From Methylomonas koyamae (GTDB lineage Bacteria; Pseudomonadota; Gammaproteobacteria; Methylococcales; Methylomonadaceae): a stretch of DNA of 64,000 nucleotides. The DNA lies in assembly GCF_006483455.1 (NCBI RefSeq), contig NZ_PPPU01000025.1, forward strand, positions 1-64,000, given 5' to 3'. The position numbers and the translations under genes were made by a program. Position 1 is the stretch's first letter. Each line of letters starts with the position of its first letter. Below, piece by piece: positions 38,143 through 46,613 of this stretch. The notes under the pieces are model-generated. The model saw nothing but the letters and a program-made list of their open reading frames with translations, was not told the DNA's origin and ran no database searches.

Positions 38143-38612
38143 TTCGAGTCGGCATGGGCTACGACGTCCACCGCTTCAACGACGGCGACCACATCATTCT
38201 CGGCGGCGTCACCATTCCTTATGAAAAAGGCCTGGAAGCCCATTCCGACGGCGACGTGGTATTGCACGCGCTGGCGGATGCGATCCTGGGCGCGGCGGCG
38301 CTGGGCGACATCGGCAAGCATTTTCCGGATACCGACCCCAACTTCAAAGGTGCCGACAGTCGAGTGTTGTTGCGTCACGTCTACAACATCGTCAAGGAAA
38401 AAGGCTATCAGCTGGTCAACGCCGACGTCACCATCATCGCCCAGGCGCCGAAAATGCTGCCGCACGTGCCGGCCATGCGCGCCAACATCGCCGCTGACTT
38501 GGAAACCGACATCGACTTCATCAACGTCAAAGCCACCACCACCGAGAAACTGGGCTTCGAGGGCCGTAAGGAAGGCATCGCGGTGCAGGCGGTGGTGTTG
38601 ATTGAGAAATAA
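38139..38612 (+). CDS. ispF: 2-C-methyl-D-erythritol 2,4-cyclodiphosphate synthase
   Basis: An enzyme of 157 residues that closes the cyclodiphosphate ring in the MEP pathway. The metal-binding MGYDVHRF is at residues 5-12, [14 protein letters not shown] follows, and the C-terminal [17 protein letters not shown] is the family end. The trimer's active site lies between subunits. It starts inside the ispD stop codon, so the two are coupled. Confidence 0.98.
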   Translation: MIRVGMGYDVHRFNDGDHIILGGVTIPYEKGLEAHSDGDVVLHALADAILGAAALGDIGKHFPDTDPNFKGADSRVLLRHVYNIVKEKGYQLVNADVTIIAQAPKMLPHVPAMRANIAADLETDIDFINVKATTTEKLGFEGRKEGIAVQAVVLIEK

Positions 38613-38627
38613 GCTTGGCGGAATTTG

Positions 38628-39107
38628 ATGCGGAACCGGATTTGTCTCCCTAATTTGAAATTGGCTTTTGTTGGATTGACGGCAATCTGCCTCTCATATT
38701 CAGCGTTGGCAGACGAAAAATTCGCCAAAACGTTATGTGGTGGGGCTTCTGTCGAAGTAAGCGCAGAGAGATTTCCGGATGCCAAGTTAGCCTTATCTAA
38801 AATAGTCCTCTCCGCCAGCTCCGGGAAAGAATCAATTCGTTTGGTTTTTGACAACACGGTCGACGGTCCAAAAGCAGCCGAGTACTTTTTTGCCGCTTGT
38901 CTAAAAGGAAAAGATCAACGTTCGTACATCGTTTTCCAAAATTATTGCGGCGGTTCCGGATGCCATGATTTGGACAACTTTGGCATTATCGATGCGGCGT
39001 CACTGCGCGTATTGTTGGCACCGTCGGATAACAATCATTCTCTTGCTGACCAAATTATCGGTCATCCCGTCCAGCCTCTTTTTGACTATAAGGAACGTTT
39101 TTTCTGA
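38628..39107 (+). CDS. Secreted protein of unknown function
   Basis: A protein of 159 residues. The N-terminus is a Sec signal peptide (LKLAFVGLTAICLSYSALA, cleavage probably after ALADE or SALA). The mature part has several cysteines (TLCGGASV, AACLKGK, QNYCGGSGCHD), consistent with periplasmic disulfides. The start is the ATG at 38628 rather than the TTG before it. Base composition is poorer in GC than the flanking ispF and truD genes, so it may be a later insertion in the ispF-truD junction. I recognise no family. Confidence 0.7.
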   Translation: MRNRICLPNLKLAFVGLTAICLSYSALADEKFAKTLCGGASVEVSAERFPDAKLALSKIVLSASSGKESIRLVFDNTVDGPKAAEYFFAACLKGKDQRSYIVFQNYCGGSGCHDLDNFGIIDAASLRVLLAPSDNNHSLADQIIGHPVQPLFDYKERFF

Positions 39108-39112
39108 GCCGC

Positions 39113-40168
39113 TTGCCGTTAAATTTGGAATCAAGCGGTTTTGATTTAATTTGCGGGCCATACGCCCACGGCGGCCCATCCGGCATTGGCGAAATCAAAA
39201 CCACTCCCGACGACTTCATCGTCGAAGAAATCCTTGGCTTCGAACCGGAAGGCTACGGCGAACATGTCTTTCTATTCATCGAAAAAATCGGCGAAAACAC
39301 CGAATATGTCGCGCGCTTGCTGGCCCGCCATGCCGGCGTCCGTCAGCGCGATATCGGCTATGCCGGCCTGAAAGACCGCCATGGCCGCACCCGGCAATGG
39401 TTCAGCGTCTGGCTGCCGGGCAAAGACGATCCCGATTGGTCGGCGGTCGAATCGGAAACGCTAAAAGTCCTGCAAGCGGTTCGCCATCCGCGCAAACTGA
39501 AGCGCGGTGTGTTGGTCGGCAACCGTTTCGAAATTCTGCTCCGCAACTGGCAGGGCGACCGCACGCAAACCGATTCCCAACTGCGGCAAATCCAAGCGCA
39601 TGGCTTCCCCAATTACTTCGGCCCGCAACGCTTCGGCCACCAAGGGCGCAACCTCGAGAAAGCTCTGGCGCTGTTCGGCGGCGCCAAAATTAAACGCGAG
39701 CAAGCATCGATTTATCTGTCTGCTGCCCGTTCCTATTTGTTCAATCTGATCCTGGCCGAGCGCGTCCGCCAAGGCTGCTGGAACCGCGCTTTAGCCGGTG
39801 ATGTGTTCAAGCTGGCGGCAAGCAATAGCGTGTTTGCCGACGAAGCGGCGGATGCCGGCCTGTCAGCGCGGGTGGTGGCCGGCGAGATTCATCCGACCGC
39901 CGTTATGTACGGCAAATCCGGCCTGTTTGCCGTGGCCGATGCCGGCGAAATAGAACAATCGGTTTTAAACAATAATCCGCTATTGGTCGAGGGCTTGCGA
40001 GATCATGCGGATGCCGCCGACCGTCGGGCATTGCGGGCGATACCGGGCGAACTGCGCTGGAACTGGGAAAGCCAGGGCCTGCGGTTAGTTTTTTCGCTGC
40101 CGGCCGGCAGTTATGCTACGGCGTTAGTGAGGGAGTTGATCGGCTGCGACAACGCTGGAGATCTGTAA
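39113..40168 (+). CDS. truD: tRNA pseudouridine(13) synthase
   Basis: An enzyme of 351 residues that makes pseudouridine 13 in tRNA-Glu and others. The catalytic Asp is in GYAGLKDRHGRTRQWFSV near residue 86. FIVEEILGFEP and the FPNYFGPQRFGH segment are family signatures. The start is TTG at 39113, five bases after the preceding stop, and no better start precedes the conserved region. Length is normal. Confidence 0.95.
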   Translation: MPLNLESSGFDLICGPYAHGGPSGIGEIKTTPDDFIVEEILGFEPEGYGEHVFLFIEKIGENTEYVARLLARHAGVRQRDIGYAGLKDRHGRTRQWFSVWLPGKDDPDWSAVESETLKVLQAVRHPRKLKRGVLVGNRFEILLRNWQGDRTQTDSQLRQIQAHGFPNYFGPQRFGHQGRNLEKALALFGGAKIKREQASIYLSAARSYLFNLILAERVRQGCWNRALAGDVFKLAASNSVFADEAADAGLSARVVAGEIHPTAVMYGKSGLFAVADAGEIEQSVLNNNPLLVEGLRDHADAADRRALRAIPGELRWNWESQGLRLVFSLPAGSYATALVRELIGCDNAGDL

Positions 40169-40293
40169 ATTTCAAAGTAAATTGGACTTGGGTACAAGTG
40201 TTGGTAGGAATGTGATCTTAATCAATTTATAATCTGGAGCCGAAGCCGGACCGGTTCCACTATAAAAATAATCACTACCGACCCAATAACCCG

Positions 40294-42444
40294 ATGCCCG
40301 ATAGCCTGCAGAGTGTAGGACCTGCCAATCCCAAGTTTGACGATCCGCTATTGCTGGCACTGCTCTCGGTCTGCAAAATTCTGCATATTCCGCAAACCGA
40401 GACTGCGCTGGTGGCGGGTTTGCCGTTGCAGAATCATAAACTCACTCCGGAATTGTTCCAACGTGCCGCCGAGCGCGCCGGCTTGCGCAGCAGCCTGCTG
40501 CGTAGACCTTTGGCGCGGATTTCCAATCTGGTATTGCCGGTCGTACTGTTGCTGAAGGACGGCAACACCTGCGTTCTGGTTGGCAGGGAAGGCGATCGCT
40601 GTAGCGTCGTCGTGCCGGAAACCGAAAGCGGCGAAAAAATCGTCGATGCCGGCGAACTGGAGGCCTTGTACAGCGGTATGGCGTTCTTCGTGCAACTTAA
40701 CCACCGCTTCGATGCCAGAAGCGAGGAATCCGCGCTGCCAAAGGCCACGCATTGGTTTTGGGATGTTATCGCCAAGTCCTGGCCGATTTACGCTGAAGTG
40801 GTGGCTGCGTCGTTATTGGTGAATCTGTTCGCGTTAGCGACGCCGCTGTTTTTTATGAACGTTTACGATCGGGTGGTACCGAATCGCGCCTTGGAGACTC
40901 TGTGGGTGCTGGCGATCGGTATTTTGATTGTATTCGGCTTCGAATTGGCGATGAAATTGCTCCGCAGCTACTTTATAGATTCGGCCGGCAAGCGGGCCGA
41001 TATCATCCTGTCCGCGACTATTTTCGAGAAACTGATGGGGTTACGGATGGAGGCCAAGCCGGCCTCGGTCGGCGGTTTTGCCAATAATCTGAGCGAATTC
41101 GAGTCGTTTCGCGAATTTTTAACCTCGGCGACCCTCGCAACCCTGATCGATCTGCCGTTTCTGGTACTGTTTTTGTTGATTATCTCCAGCATCGGCGGCC
41201 ATCTGGCTTGGATTCCGTTCGGCATATTGCCGCTGGCGGTGTTGATCGGCGTCAGCTTGCAAGCACCGTTGAAGGCTACGATTCAAGCCCTGTTTAAAGC
41301 CGGCGCCGAGAAAAACGCCACGCTGGTCGAAGCGCTTACCAATCTGGAGACGATCAAAGCCGCCGGCGCCGAAGGTCAGTTGCAGGCGCGTTGGGAAAAA
41401 GGCATCGGCGAGATCGCACGCTTGGGTTTGAAGTCGCGGTTCTACTCCGGATTGGCGGTCAACTTAACCGCATTCTTTCAGCAATTGGCCTCGGTGATGA
41501 TGGTTGTGGCCGGCGTTTACCTGATTGCCGACGGCGATTTGACCACCGGCGGGCTGGTGGCTTGCACGATGTTGACCTCGCGCGCTTTGGCGCCGGTCGG
41601 CCAGGTCGCGGCACTATTGACCCGCTATCATCAGGCGCGTGCGGCGCTGGATTCCTTGACCCGGATGATGGCCTTGCCGGTCGAACGTGAAGCCGGGCGC
41701 GACTATTTGCATCGGCCGCGCTTTGCCGGCGATATCGAATTCAAAAACGTGGTGTTCAATTATCCGCAGCAGCCGGTCAACGCACTGGAAGGCGTCTCGT
41801 TCAAAATTAAAGCCGGCGAACGGGTCGGCGTCATCGGCCGCATCGGCTCCGGCAAGAGTACGCTGGAGCGCCTGATCCTAGGCCTTTACCAGGTCCGGCA
41901 GGGGGCGGTATTGATCGACGGCACCGATATTCGCCAACTCGATCCGGCCGACTTGCGCCGCCAGATCGGTTATGTGCCGCAGGATATTTCGTTACTCTAC
42001 GGCAGCGTCAAAGACAATATCACGCTCGGTTCCGGTTTCGCCGACGACCAACAAGTGTTGCGAGCGGCGCGGATTGCCGGCGTCGACGCGTTCGTGAACA
42101 AACATCCGGCCGGTTTCGATTTGCAGGTCGGCGAAGGCGGCGCCAATTTATCCGGCGGCCAGCGCCAGAGCATCGCATTGGCCAGAGCGCTGGTGTTGTC
42201 TCCGCCGATTTTCGTATTGGACGAACCGACCAATGCGATGGACAACAGTAGCGAGGAAGGTTTCAAACAGCGTTTTGCCGCCGAGCTCCAAGGCCAGACG
42301 CTGATTTTGGTCACCCATCGCATGTCGCTGTTGAGCTTGGTCGACCGGCTGATCGTAATGGATGGCGGCCATATCGTGGCTGACGGTCCGAAAGATCATG
42401 TGCTGGAAGCCTTGCGCCAGGGCCAGATCAAGGTTGCGGCATGA
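40294..42444 (+). CDS. Type I secretion ABC transporter (LapB/HlyB-like)
   Basis: A protein of 716 residues that couples ATP hydrolysis to export of a large RTX or LapA-like protein. Order: C39-like domain (about 1-130) with no visible catalytic cysteine, hence a docking rather than a cleaving domain; six-span membrane domain (about 160-440); and ATPase (about 470-716). Walker A is GRIGSGKSTLERL, the signature is NLSGGQRQSIALARAL, Walker B is VLDEPTNAMD and the switch histidine is in LVTHRMSLL. It overlaps the adaptor gene by four bases. The substrate gene is not in the window. Confidence 0.93.
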   Translation: MPDSLQSVGPANPKFDDPLLLALLSVCKILHIPQTETALVAGLPLQNHKLTPELFQRAAERAGLRSSLLRRPLARISNLVLPVVLLLKDGNTCVLVGREGDRCSVVVPETESGEKIVDAGELEALYSGMAFFVQLNHRFDARSEESALPKATHWFWDVIAKSWPIYAEVVAASLLVNLFALATPLFFMNVYDRVVPNRALETLWVLAIGILIVFGFELAMKLLRSYFIDSAGKRADIILSATIFEKLMGLRMEAKPASVGGFANNLSEFESFREFLTSATLATLIDLPFLVLFLLIISSIGGHLAWIPFGILPLAVLIGVSLQAPLKATIQALFKAGAEKNATLVEALTNLETIKAAGAEGQLQARWEKGIGEIARLGLKSRFYSGLAVNLTAFFQQLASVMMVVAGVYLIADGDLTTGGLVACTMLTSRALAPVGQVAALLTRYHQARAALDSLTRMMALPVEREAGRDYLHRPRFAGDIEFKNVVFNYPQQPVNALEGVSFKIKAGERVGVIGRIGSGKSTLERLILGLYQVRQGAVLIDGTDIRQLDPADLRRQIGYVPQDISLLYGSVKDNITLGSGFADDQQVLRAARIAGVDAFVNKHPAGFDLQVGEGGANLSGGQRQSIALARALVLSPPIFVLDEPTNAMDNSSEEGFKQRFAAELQGQTLILVTHRMSLLSLVDRLIVMDGGHIVADGPKDHVLEALRQGQIKVAA

Positions 42445-43805
42445 CGCTGTTGCAGAAGATCGCCGCATGGCGGGCTGCCAAGCGTTACCGCGCCGAAGAT
42501 CAGAATTTTCTGAACGACGTCAACGCGGCCAATCTGTACGAAGTGCCGCTGCAAGGTCACCTGATTCTGTGGCTGACGCTGGCTTTTGTGACCATCGCCT
42601 TAATCTGGGCCGGGTTTGCTCCTATCGACGAAGTGACCCGCGGCCAGGGAAAAACCATTCCTTCCAGCCAGGTTCAGGTGGTGCAGAATCTGGAGGGCGG
42701 CATCGTTTCCGACATTCTGGTGCAGGAAGGACAACTGGTGGAAAAAGACCAGGTGCTGCTGCAATTGGACGAAGTCAGATTCGCCTCGTCGTTCAAGGAA
42801 ACCAAACTGAAATATTACGAGCTGCTGGCCGCCACCGCGCGGCTGAATGCCGAAATCAACGGCACGCCGCTGCAGATTCCGGCCGACGTGGCAAAGCATG
42901 CGCCGCAGATTGTCGAGAACGCCAAGCAATTGCTGCTGTCGCGGCAGAACGAACTCAAATCCAACAGCGATATCCTTGCCGAACAAGTCCGGCAAAAAGA
43001 ACAGGAAATTGTCGAGCTGCAATCGAAGAGCGAGCAATTGGCTCGCAGCTACCACTTATTGCAGGACGAGGTAAAAATGTCGGAGCCGTTAGTGGCCGAC
43101 GGCGCCATGTCGCAAGTGGAATTGCTCAGGCTGCAGCGCGCCGCCAACGATTTGAAGGGCGATTTGAATTCGGCCAATCTGGCGATACCGCGCTTGCGTT
43201 CGTCGTTGGACGAAGCGCGCAATAAACTGGCGGAAATCAAAATCCGCTACCGCACCGAAGCCTTGAAGGAGTTGAACGAAGTCAAGGCCGAACTGGATCG
43301 CACGTCGGAATCGGCAGTGGCGCTGGAAGACCGCGTCAGCCGCACCCGGGTGTTGTCGCCGGTGAAGGGCACCGTCAAGCGCATCAAAGTGGCGACGGTC
43401 GGTGGCGTGATCCAGCCCGGCATGGATTTGCTGGAAATCGTGCCGGTGGAAGACCAACTCCTGATCGAAGCCAAAATCCGCCCGGCCGATATTGCTTTTC
43501 TTCACCCCGGACAACCAGCTGTGGTAAAACTAAGCGCGTACGATTTTTCGATATACGGCGGTCTGGATGCGACGTTGGAGCATATCAGCGCCGACAGTAT
43601 TCCGGGTGAGCGCAAGGACGAGGAAAACTATTACTTGATCCGCTTGCGTACGGCAAGGAATTATCTGGAAAAAAACGGCCAACGTCTTGATATCATTGCC
43701 GGGATGACGGCGGAAGTCGATATTTTGACCGGCAAGAAAACCGTACTGGACTACCTGTTGAAACCGATATTGAAAGCCAGAGATCGGGCCTTCAGAGAAC
43801 GATAA
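42441..43805 (+). CDS. HlyD-family type I secretion periplasmic adaptor (LapC-like)
   Basis: A membrane fusion protein of 454 residues that bridges the ABC exporter and the TolC channel. There is a short cytoplasmic N-terminus, one membrane span (about residues 34-58, ILWLTLAFVTIALIWAGFAP), a lipoyl half-motif (TIPSSQVQVVQNLEGGIVSD), a long alpha-hairpin (about 100-290, with KEQEIVELQSKSEQLARSY) and a beta-barrel end (RVLSPVKGTVKRIKVATVGG). It starts within the stop of the exporter gene. The HlyD architecture is complete. Confidence 0.95.
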   Translation: MTLLQKIAAWRAAKRYRAEDQNFLNDVNAANLYEVPLQGHLILWLTLAFVTIALIWAGFAPIDEVTRGQGKTIPSSQVQVVQNLEGGIVSDILVQEGQLVEKDQVLLQLDEVRFASSFKETKLKYYELLAATARLNAEINGTPLQIPADVAKHAPQIVENAKQLLLSRQNELKSNSDILAEQVRQKEQEIVELQSKSEQLARSYHLLQDEVKMSEPLVADGAMSQVELLRLQRAANDLKGDLNSANLAIPRLRSSLDEARNKLAEIKIRYRTEALKELNEVKAELDRTSESAVALEDRVSRTRVLSPVKGTVKRIKVATVGGVIQPGMDLLEIVPVEDQLLIEAKIRPADIAFLHPGQPAVVKLSAYDFSIYGGLDATLEHISADSIPGERKDEENYYLIRLRTARNYLEKNGQRLDIIAGMTAEVDILTGKKTVLDYLLKPILKARDRAFRER

Positions 43806-43832
43806 CTTTAGACGATATTCATACTACTCACT

Positions 43833-44483
43833 GTGGCTAACATACTGATTTATTCCAATAACCCTCAGTTGACCGCGCAATGGACGCATGCGTTACTGGC
43901 TGAGTACAGTGTCAGTATGCTCCACAGCATTCGCAGCGATTTTCAAGCCGACGCCGTCATCTTCGATGCCAAAAAGCTGGACGAGGACGCCAGCCTGCTG
44001 ACGGTTTTTGCCAATAAACGGACCCGCTTCTTGGTGATCGGCGCCGATTGGCCGGAAGAGAAGCAAATCAACATTTTGATCAACGGTGCCGCCGGTTATT
44101 GCGAGCAGGCGGAGGCGCCTGCTCTGTTGGCGCGGGCGGTTGCCAGCATCCTGGCTGGCGACATCTGGATCCGCCGGGCGCTGGTACCGAAAGTGATCGG
44201 CGCTCTGACCGGGGCGCGGCGAATGCAGTCGGCACCCGCCAGTACGGTGGATTGCGATCGAAAACTGCAGATGCTGGCCGCGTTGTCGGCCCGCGAGTTG
44301 GAAGTGGCAAATATGATACGCCAGGGCGAAAGCAATAAACGCATCGCGTTGGCGTTGAATATATCGGAACGGACGGTGAAAGCCCATTTATCTTCGATTT
44401 TTAGGAAACTGGAAGTCGACGATAGATTGCGCTTGGCCATATTGTTGAAAGAGATCGATCAATATCAGAGAGGAACGTCATGA
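43833..44483 (+). CDS. LuxR-type regulator with degenerate receiver domain
   Basis: A protein of 216 residues starting at GTG. The C-terminal helix-turn-helix is typical (LSARELEVANMIRQGESNKR, then LNISERTVKAHLSSIFRKL). The N-terminal half (1-125) looks like a receiver domain: ILIYSNNPQL at the position of the usual ILIVDDHPL, then AVIFDAKKL. The paired metal-binding acids are missing (YSNN), while an Asp remains near the phosphorylation position. Phosphorylation-independent control is therefore plausible. It lies inside the type I secretion operon and overlaps the TolC-like gene by four bases (ATGA), so it probably regulates the exporter or its substrate. Confidence 0.88.
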   Translation: MANILIYSNNPQLTAQWTHALLAEYSVSMLHSIRSDFQADAVIFDAKKLDEDASLLTVFANKRTRFLVIGADWPEEKQINILINGAAGYCEQAEAPALLARAVASILAGDIWIRRALVPKVIGALTGARRMQSAPASTVDCDRKLQMLAALSARELEVANMIRQGESNKRIALALNISERTVKAHLSSIFRKLEVDDRLRLAILLKEIDQYQRGTS

Positions 44484-45808
44484 AATTTGCTTTGGGAATT
44501 GGCATCGGCGTAGCCATGCAGATGGGCTGTGTAACTGCGAGTCACGCATTGAGCTTGCAGCAATCGATACAAAAAGTTCTGGACGATAACCCGAAAATCC
44601 AGGCTGCCAAGTCGGAACGGCGTGCGGTCGAAGAGGAAATCGACCAGGCCAGGGCTGGCTACTTTCCCACCGTCGATGTGACAGCCGGCATCGGCTGGGA
44701 GGAGTCCAACAATCCGACCACCCGCGGCCGCGGCGACGGCTCCGTGTTTTACCATCGCGAAGAAGGCGCGATTCAAGTCAGGCAAATGCTGTTCGACGGC
44801 TTGGCGACGCCGAACGAAGTCGAACGCCAGGAAAAGCGCACCGATTCGCGTGCTTATACCGTATTCGGCCAATCCGAAATCACCGCTCTGGAAGGCGTCG
44901 AAGCTTATTTGAAAGTATTGCGCCGCCAGGAACTACTGAATCTGGCCAAGGACAACCTGCAATTGCATTTGCGCACCAACGAGCAGATCAAATTGCGGAG
45001 CGAGCGCGGCGTCGGTAAACGCGCCGACGTCGACCAATCCATGGGCCGGGTGGCATTGGCCGAAAAGAATGTCTGGTCCGAAACCGGTAATCTGAGAGAC
45101 GCCGAAACCGGCTTTCAACGGGTGATCGGCATCCTGCCGGATGCGGTCGAGCCGGTGGCCGCGCCGACCGCGGCGTTGCCGGCGACGATGGATCAAGCCA
45201 TCGACGAAGCCCTGGCCGAACATCCGATTCTGAAATCGGCCAACTCCGATATCGAATCGGCGTTTGCCCAACACAATACCGCGATGGCGCCGTATTTCCC
45301 GCGCTTCGATATCGAGACCGGCGTCAGCCATAACTACAATCTGGACGGCATCCGCGGTACCAACTCCGACATGACGGCAATGCTGCGCATGCGCTACAAC
45401 ATCTTCAACGGCGGCAAGGACATCGCCCGCCGCGAACAAACCGCGCAATTAATCAATCAGGCCAAGGACATCCGCGATAACACCCATCGGCAAGTGGTGG
45501 AGAGCATGCGCTTGTCGTGGGTGGCGTACGAGACCGTGAAAAGCCAGATGGATTTTTTCAAACAGCATGCCGAGTCTGCTGAAAAAACCATTACCGCCTA
45601 CCAGCAGCAATTCAACATAGGCCAGCGCACCTTGTTGGACTTGCTCGATACCTTCAACGAAATGTATATCGCCAAAAGTTCGCTAATCAACGCCAAGTAC
45701 GACGAGTTGTTCTCGCAATACCGGATTCTGGCGAGCAAAGGCCAGTTGAACAAGTATCTGGGTACCCAATTGCCGGCTGAGGTGCAGCCGGTGAGTTTGG
45801 CGGATTAG
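44480..45808 (+). CDS. TolC-family outer membrane channel (LapE-like)
   Basis: A protein of 442 residues with a signal peptide (MKFALGIGIGVAMQM to SHALS). The mature part shows the TolC/OEP repeat pattern, with long helices: LSLQQSIQKVLDDNPKIQAA, YFPTVDVTAG and again YFPRFDIETGVSHNYN, then a C-terminal QQQFNIGQRTLLDLLDTFNE, which is strongly typical of the AggA/LapE branch. It forms the trimeric exit duct for the exporter encoded upstream. A hairpin terminator follows. Confidence 0.94.
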   Translation: MKFALGIGIGVAMQMGCVTASHALSLQQSIQKVLDDNPKIQAAKSERRAVEEEIDQARAGYFPTVDVTAGIGWEESNNPTTRGRGDGSVFYHREEGAIQVRQMLFDGLATPNEVERQEKRTDSRAYTVFGQSEITALEGVEAYLKVLRRQELLNLAKDNLQLHLRTNEQIKLRSERGVGKRADVDQSMGRVALAEKNVWSETGNLRDAETGFQRVIGILPDAVEPVAAPTAALPATMDQAIDEALAEHPILKSANSDIESAFAQHNTAMAPYFPRFDIETGVSHNYNLDGIRGTNSDMTAMLRMRYNIFNGGKDIARREQTAQLINQAKDIRDNTHRQVVESMRLSWVAYETVKSQMDFFKQHAESAEKTITAYQQQFNIGQRTLLDLLDTFNEMYIAKSSLINAKYDELFSQYRILASKGQLNKYLGTQLPAEVQPVSLAD

Positions 45809-45834
45809 GGGCGTTATCTGGCCGTTTGGGAATT

Positions 45835-45867
45835 GCCTGCCATCCGGCCTTCGGGTGGCAGGCTTTC
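45835..45867 (+). terminator. Terminator of the type I secretion operon
   Basis: GCCTGCCA pairs with TGGCAGGC, and the stem continues through a T-G wobble and CCG with CGG to a five-base loop. It is followed by tttct, a short T-run. It lies 26 bases after the TolC-like stop codon. Confidence 0.6.
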
Positions 45868-46042
45868 TGATCGCAAAGTGGCCGCCTAGTCCGGGCATTT
45901 GAAGTTCCTGCCAATTAGAGTTTAATCGGGGATATGTTAGGAAAGTAGTGCTATACGGAAATGAAAGTTATTTTTGGATCAATGATATACATGTTCGAGG
46001 AGCGGTTGCTCATAGATATGCGGTTAACTGCTTACTAGCTTG

Positions 46043-46591
46043 TTAGGGCTATCAAAAAATGAATAAGATATTCCGAGACTTCATTGAATCATTAGAACCT
46101 TCGTACCAAAGGCTAATGAAAATGGAACCCGTCACAGTAGCCACGTTACCAAAAGATATGCCAACTTCAGGTATTTACCTTTTTTCAGAAGGTGACGAGC
46201 ATCTATATGTAGGTAGAACTAACACCATTCGCAAAAGGTTACAAAATCATTGCCGCCCAAGCTCTGGGCACAACTCAGCAACGTTTGCATTTAGACTTGC
46301 ACGGCAAATAACAGGCAAGATAACTGCAACATACACTGAAAAAGGCTCTCGTGAGTACCTGCAAAGTCACCCTGAGTTTGGGCCAGTATTTATTGAGCAA
46401 AGGGCAAGGGTTCGTAATATGAGTGTTCGTTATGTATCTGAGCCAGACCCAATGCGTCAGGCGCTATTAGAAATGTACGTCTCAGTTAGCTTGGGTACAC
46501 CGCACAATGACTTTGACAATCACTAAAGCCCTAACACGGCGCTCCACCCGACCAAAAACCTCTGTGCGGTTTTGGTCGGCTGAGATGGGCG
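46043..46591 (+). mobile_element. Integron gene cassette 1 (integrase not present)
   Basis: A unit bounded by the core site GTTAGGGC at 46042-46049 and the same core at 46591-46598, the right end of an attC site. Recombination in integrons cuts after the first G, giving a cassette of 549 bases with one gene (46059-46526) filling it, starting nine bases from the left core and ending next to attC. No integrase gene is found near the left boundary, which is preceded by the type I secretion operon. This layout is called a cluster of attC sites lacking integrase. Confidence 0.6.
46059..46526 (+). CDS. GIY-YIG domain protein in integron-like cassette
   Basis: A protein of 155 residues. The core SGIYLFSEGDEHLYVGRTN (about residues 37-55), followed by IRKRLQNHCR, matches the GIY-YIG nuclease fold, with GIY and YVG strands and the catalytic arginine region. 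The Glu that completes the site in this family would be expected near residues 100-113 (FIEQRARVRN). Base use is much more AT-rich than in the flanking genes, a sign of transfer. It lies between a cassette core site and an attC site, so it is probably a mobile cassette gene. Possible roles include DNA cleavage in defense or repair; no partner is visible. Confidence 0.8.
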   Translation: MNKIFRDFIESLEPSYQRLMKMEPVTVATLPKDMPTSGIYLFSEGDEHLYVGRTNTIRKRLQNHCRPSSGHNSATFAFRLARQITGKITATYTEKGSREYLQSHPEFGPVFIEQRARVRNMSVRYVSEPDPMRQALLEMYVSVSLGTPHNDFDNH

Positions 46592-46598
46592 TTAGGGC
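46528..46598. other. attC (59-base-element-type) recombination site
   Basis: GCCCTAAC at 46528-46535 and GTTAGGGC at 46591-46598 form the outer inverted pair. Inside, CACCCGACC (left) and GGTCGGCTGA (right) pair imperfectly with extra bases on one side, and the region next to the right core is GATGGGCG. Next to the centre, CCAAAAACC and GGTTTTGG pair around the loop TCTGTGC. An imperfect palindrome with unpaired bases on one strand, a total of 71 bases and the GTTRRRY core are exactly the properties of attC folded sites. It begins two bases after the GIY-YIG stop codon. Confidence 0.8.
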
Positions 46599-46613
46599 AA
46601 GAAGGAGCGAGTG

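Noticed and set aside
45809-46042. An integron integrase or attI upstream of the cassettes
   Set aside because: No integrase-like frame on either strand; only a core-like GTTAGGGC word is present.
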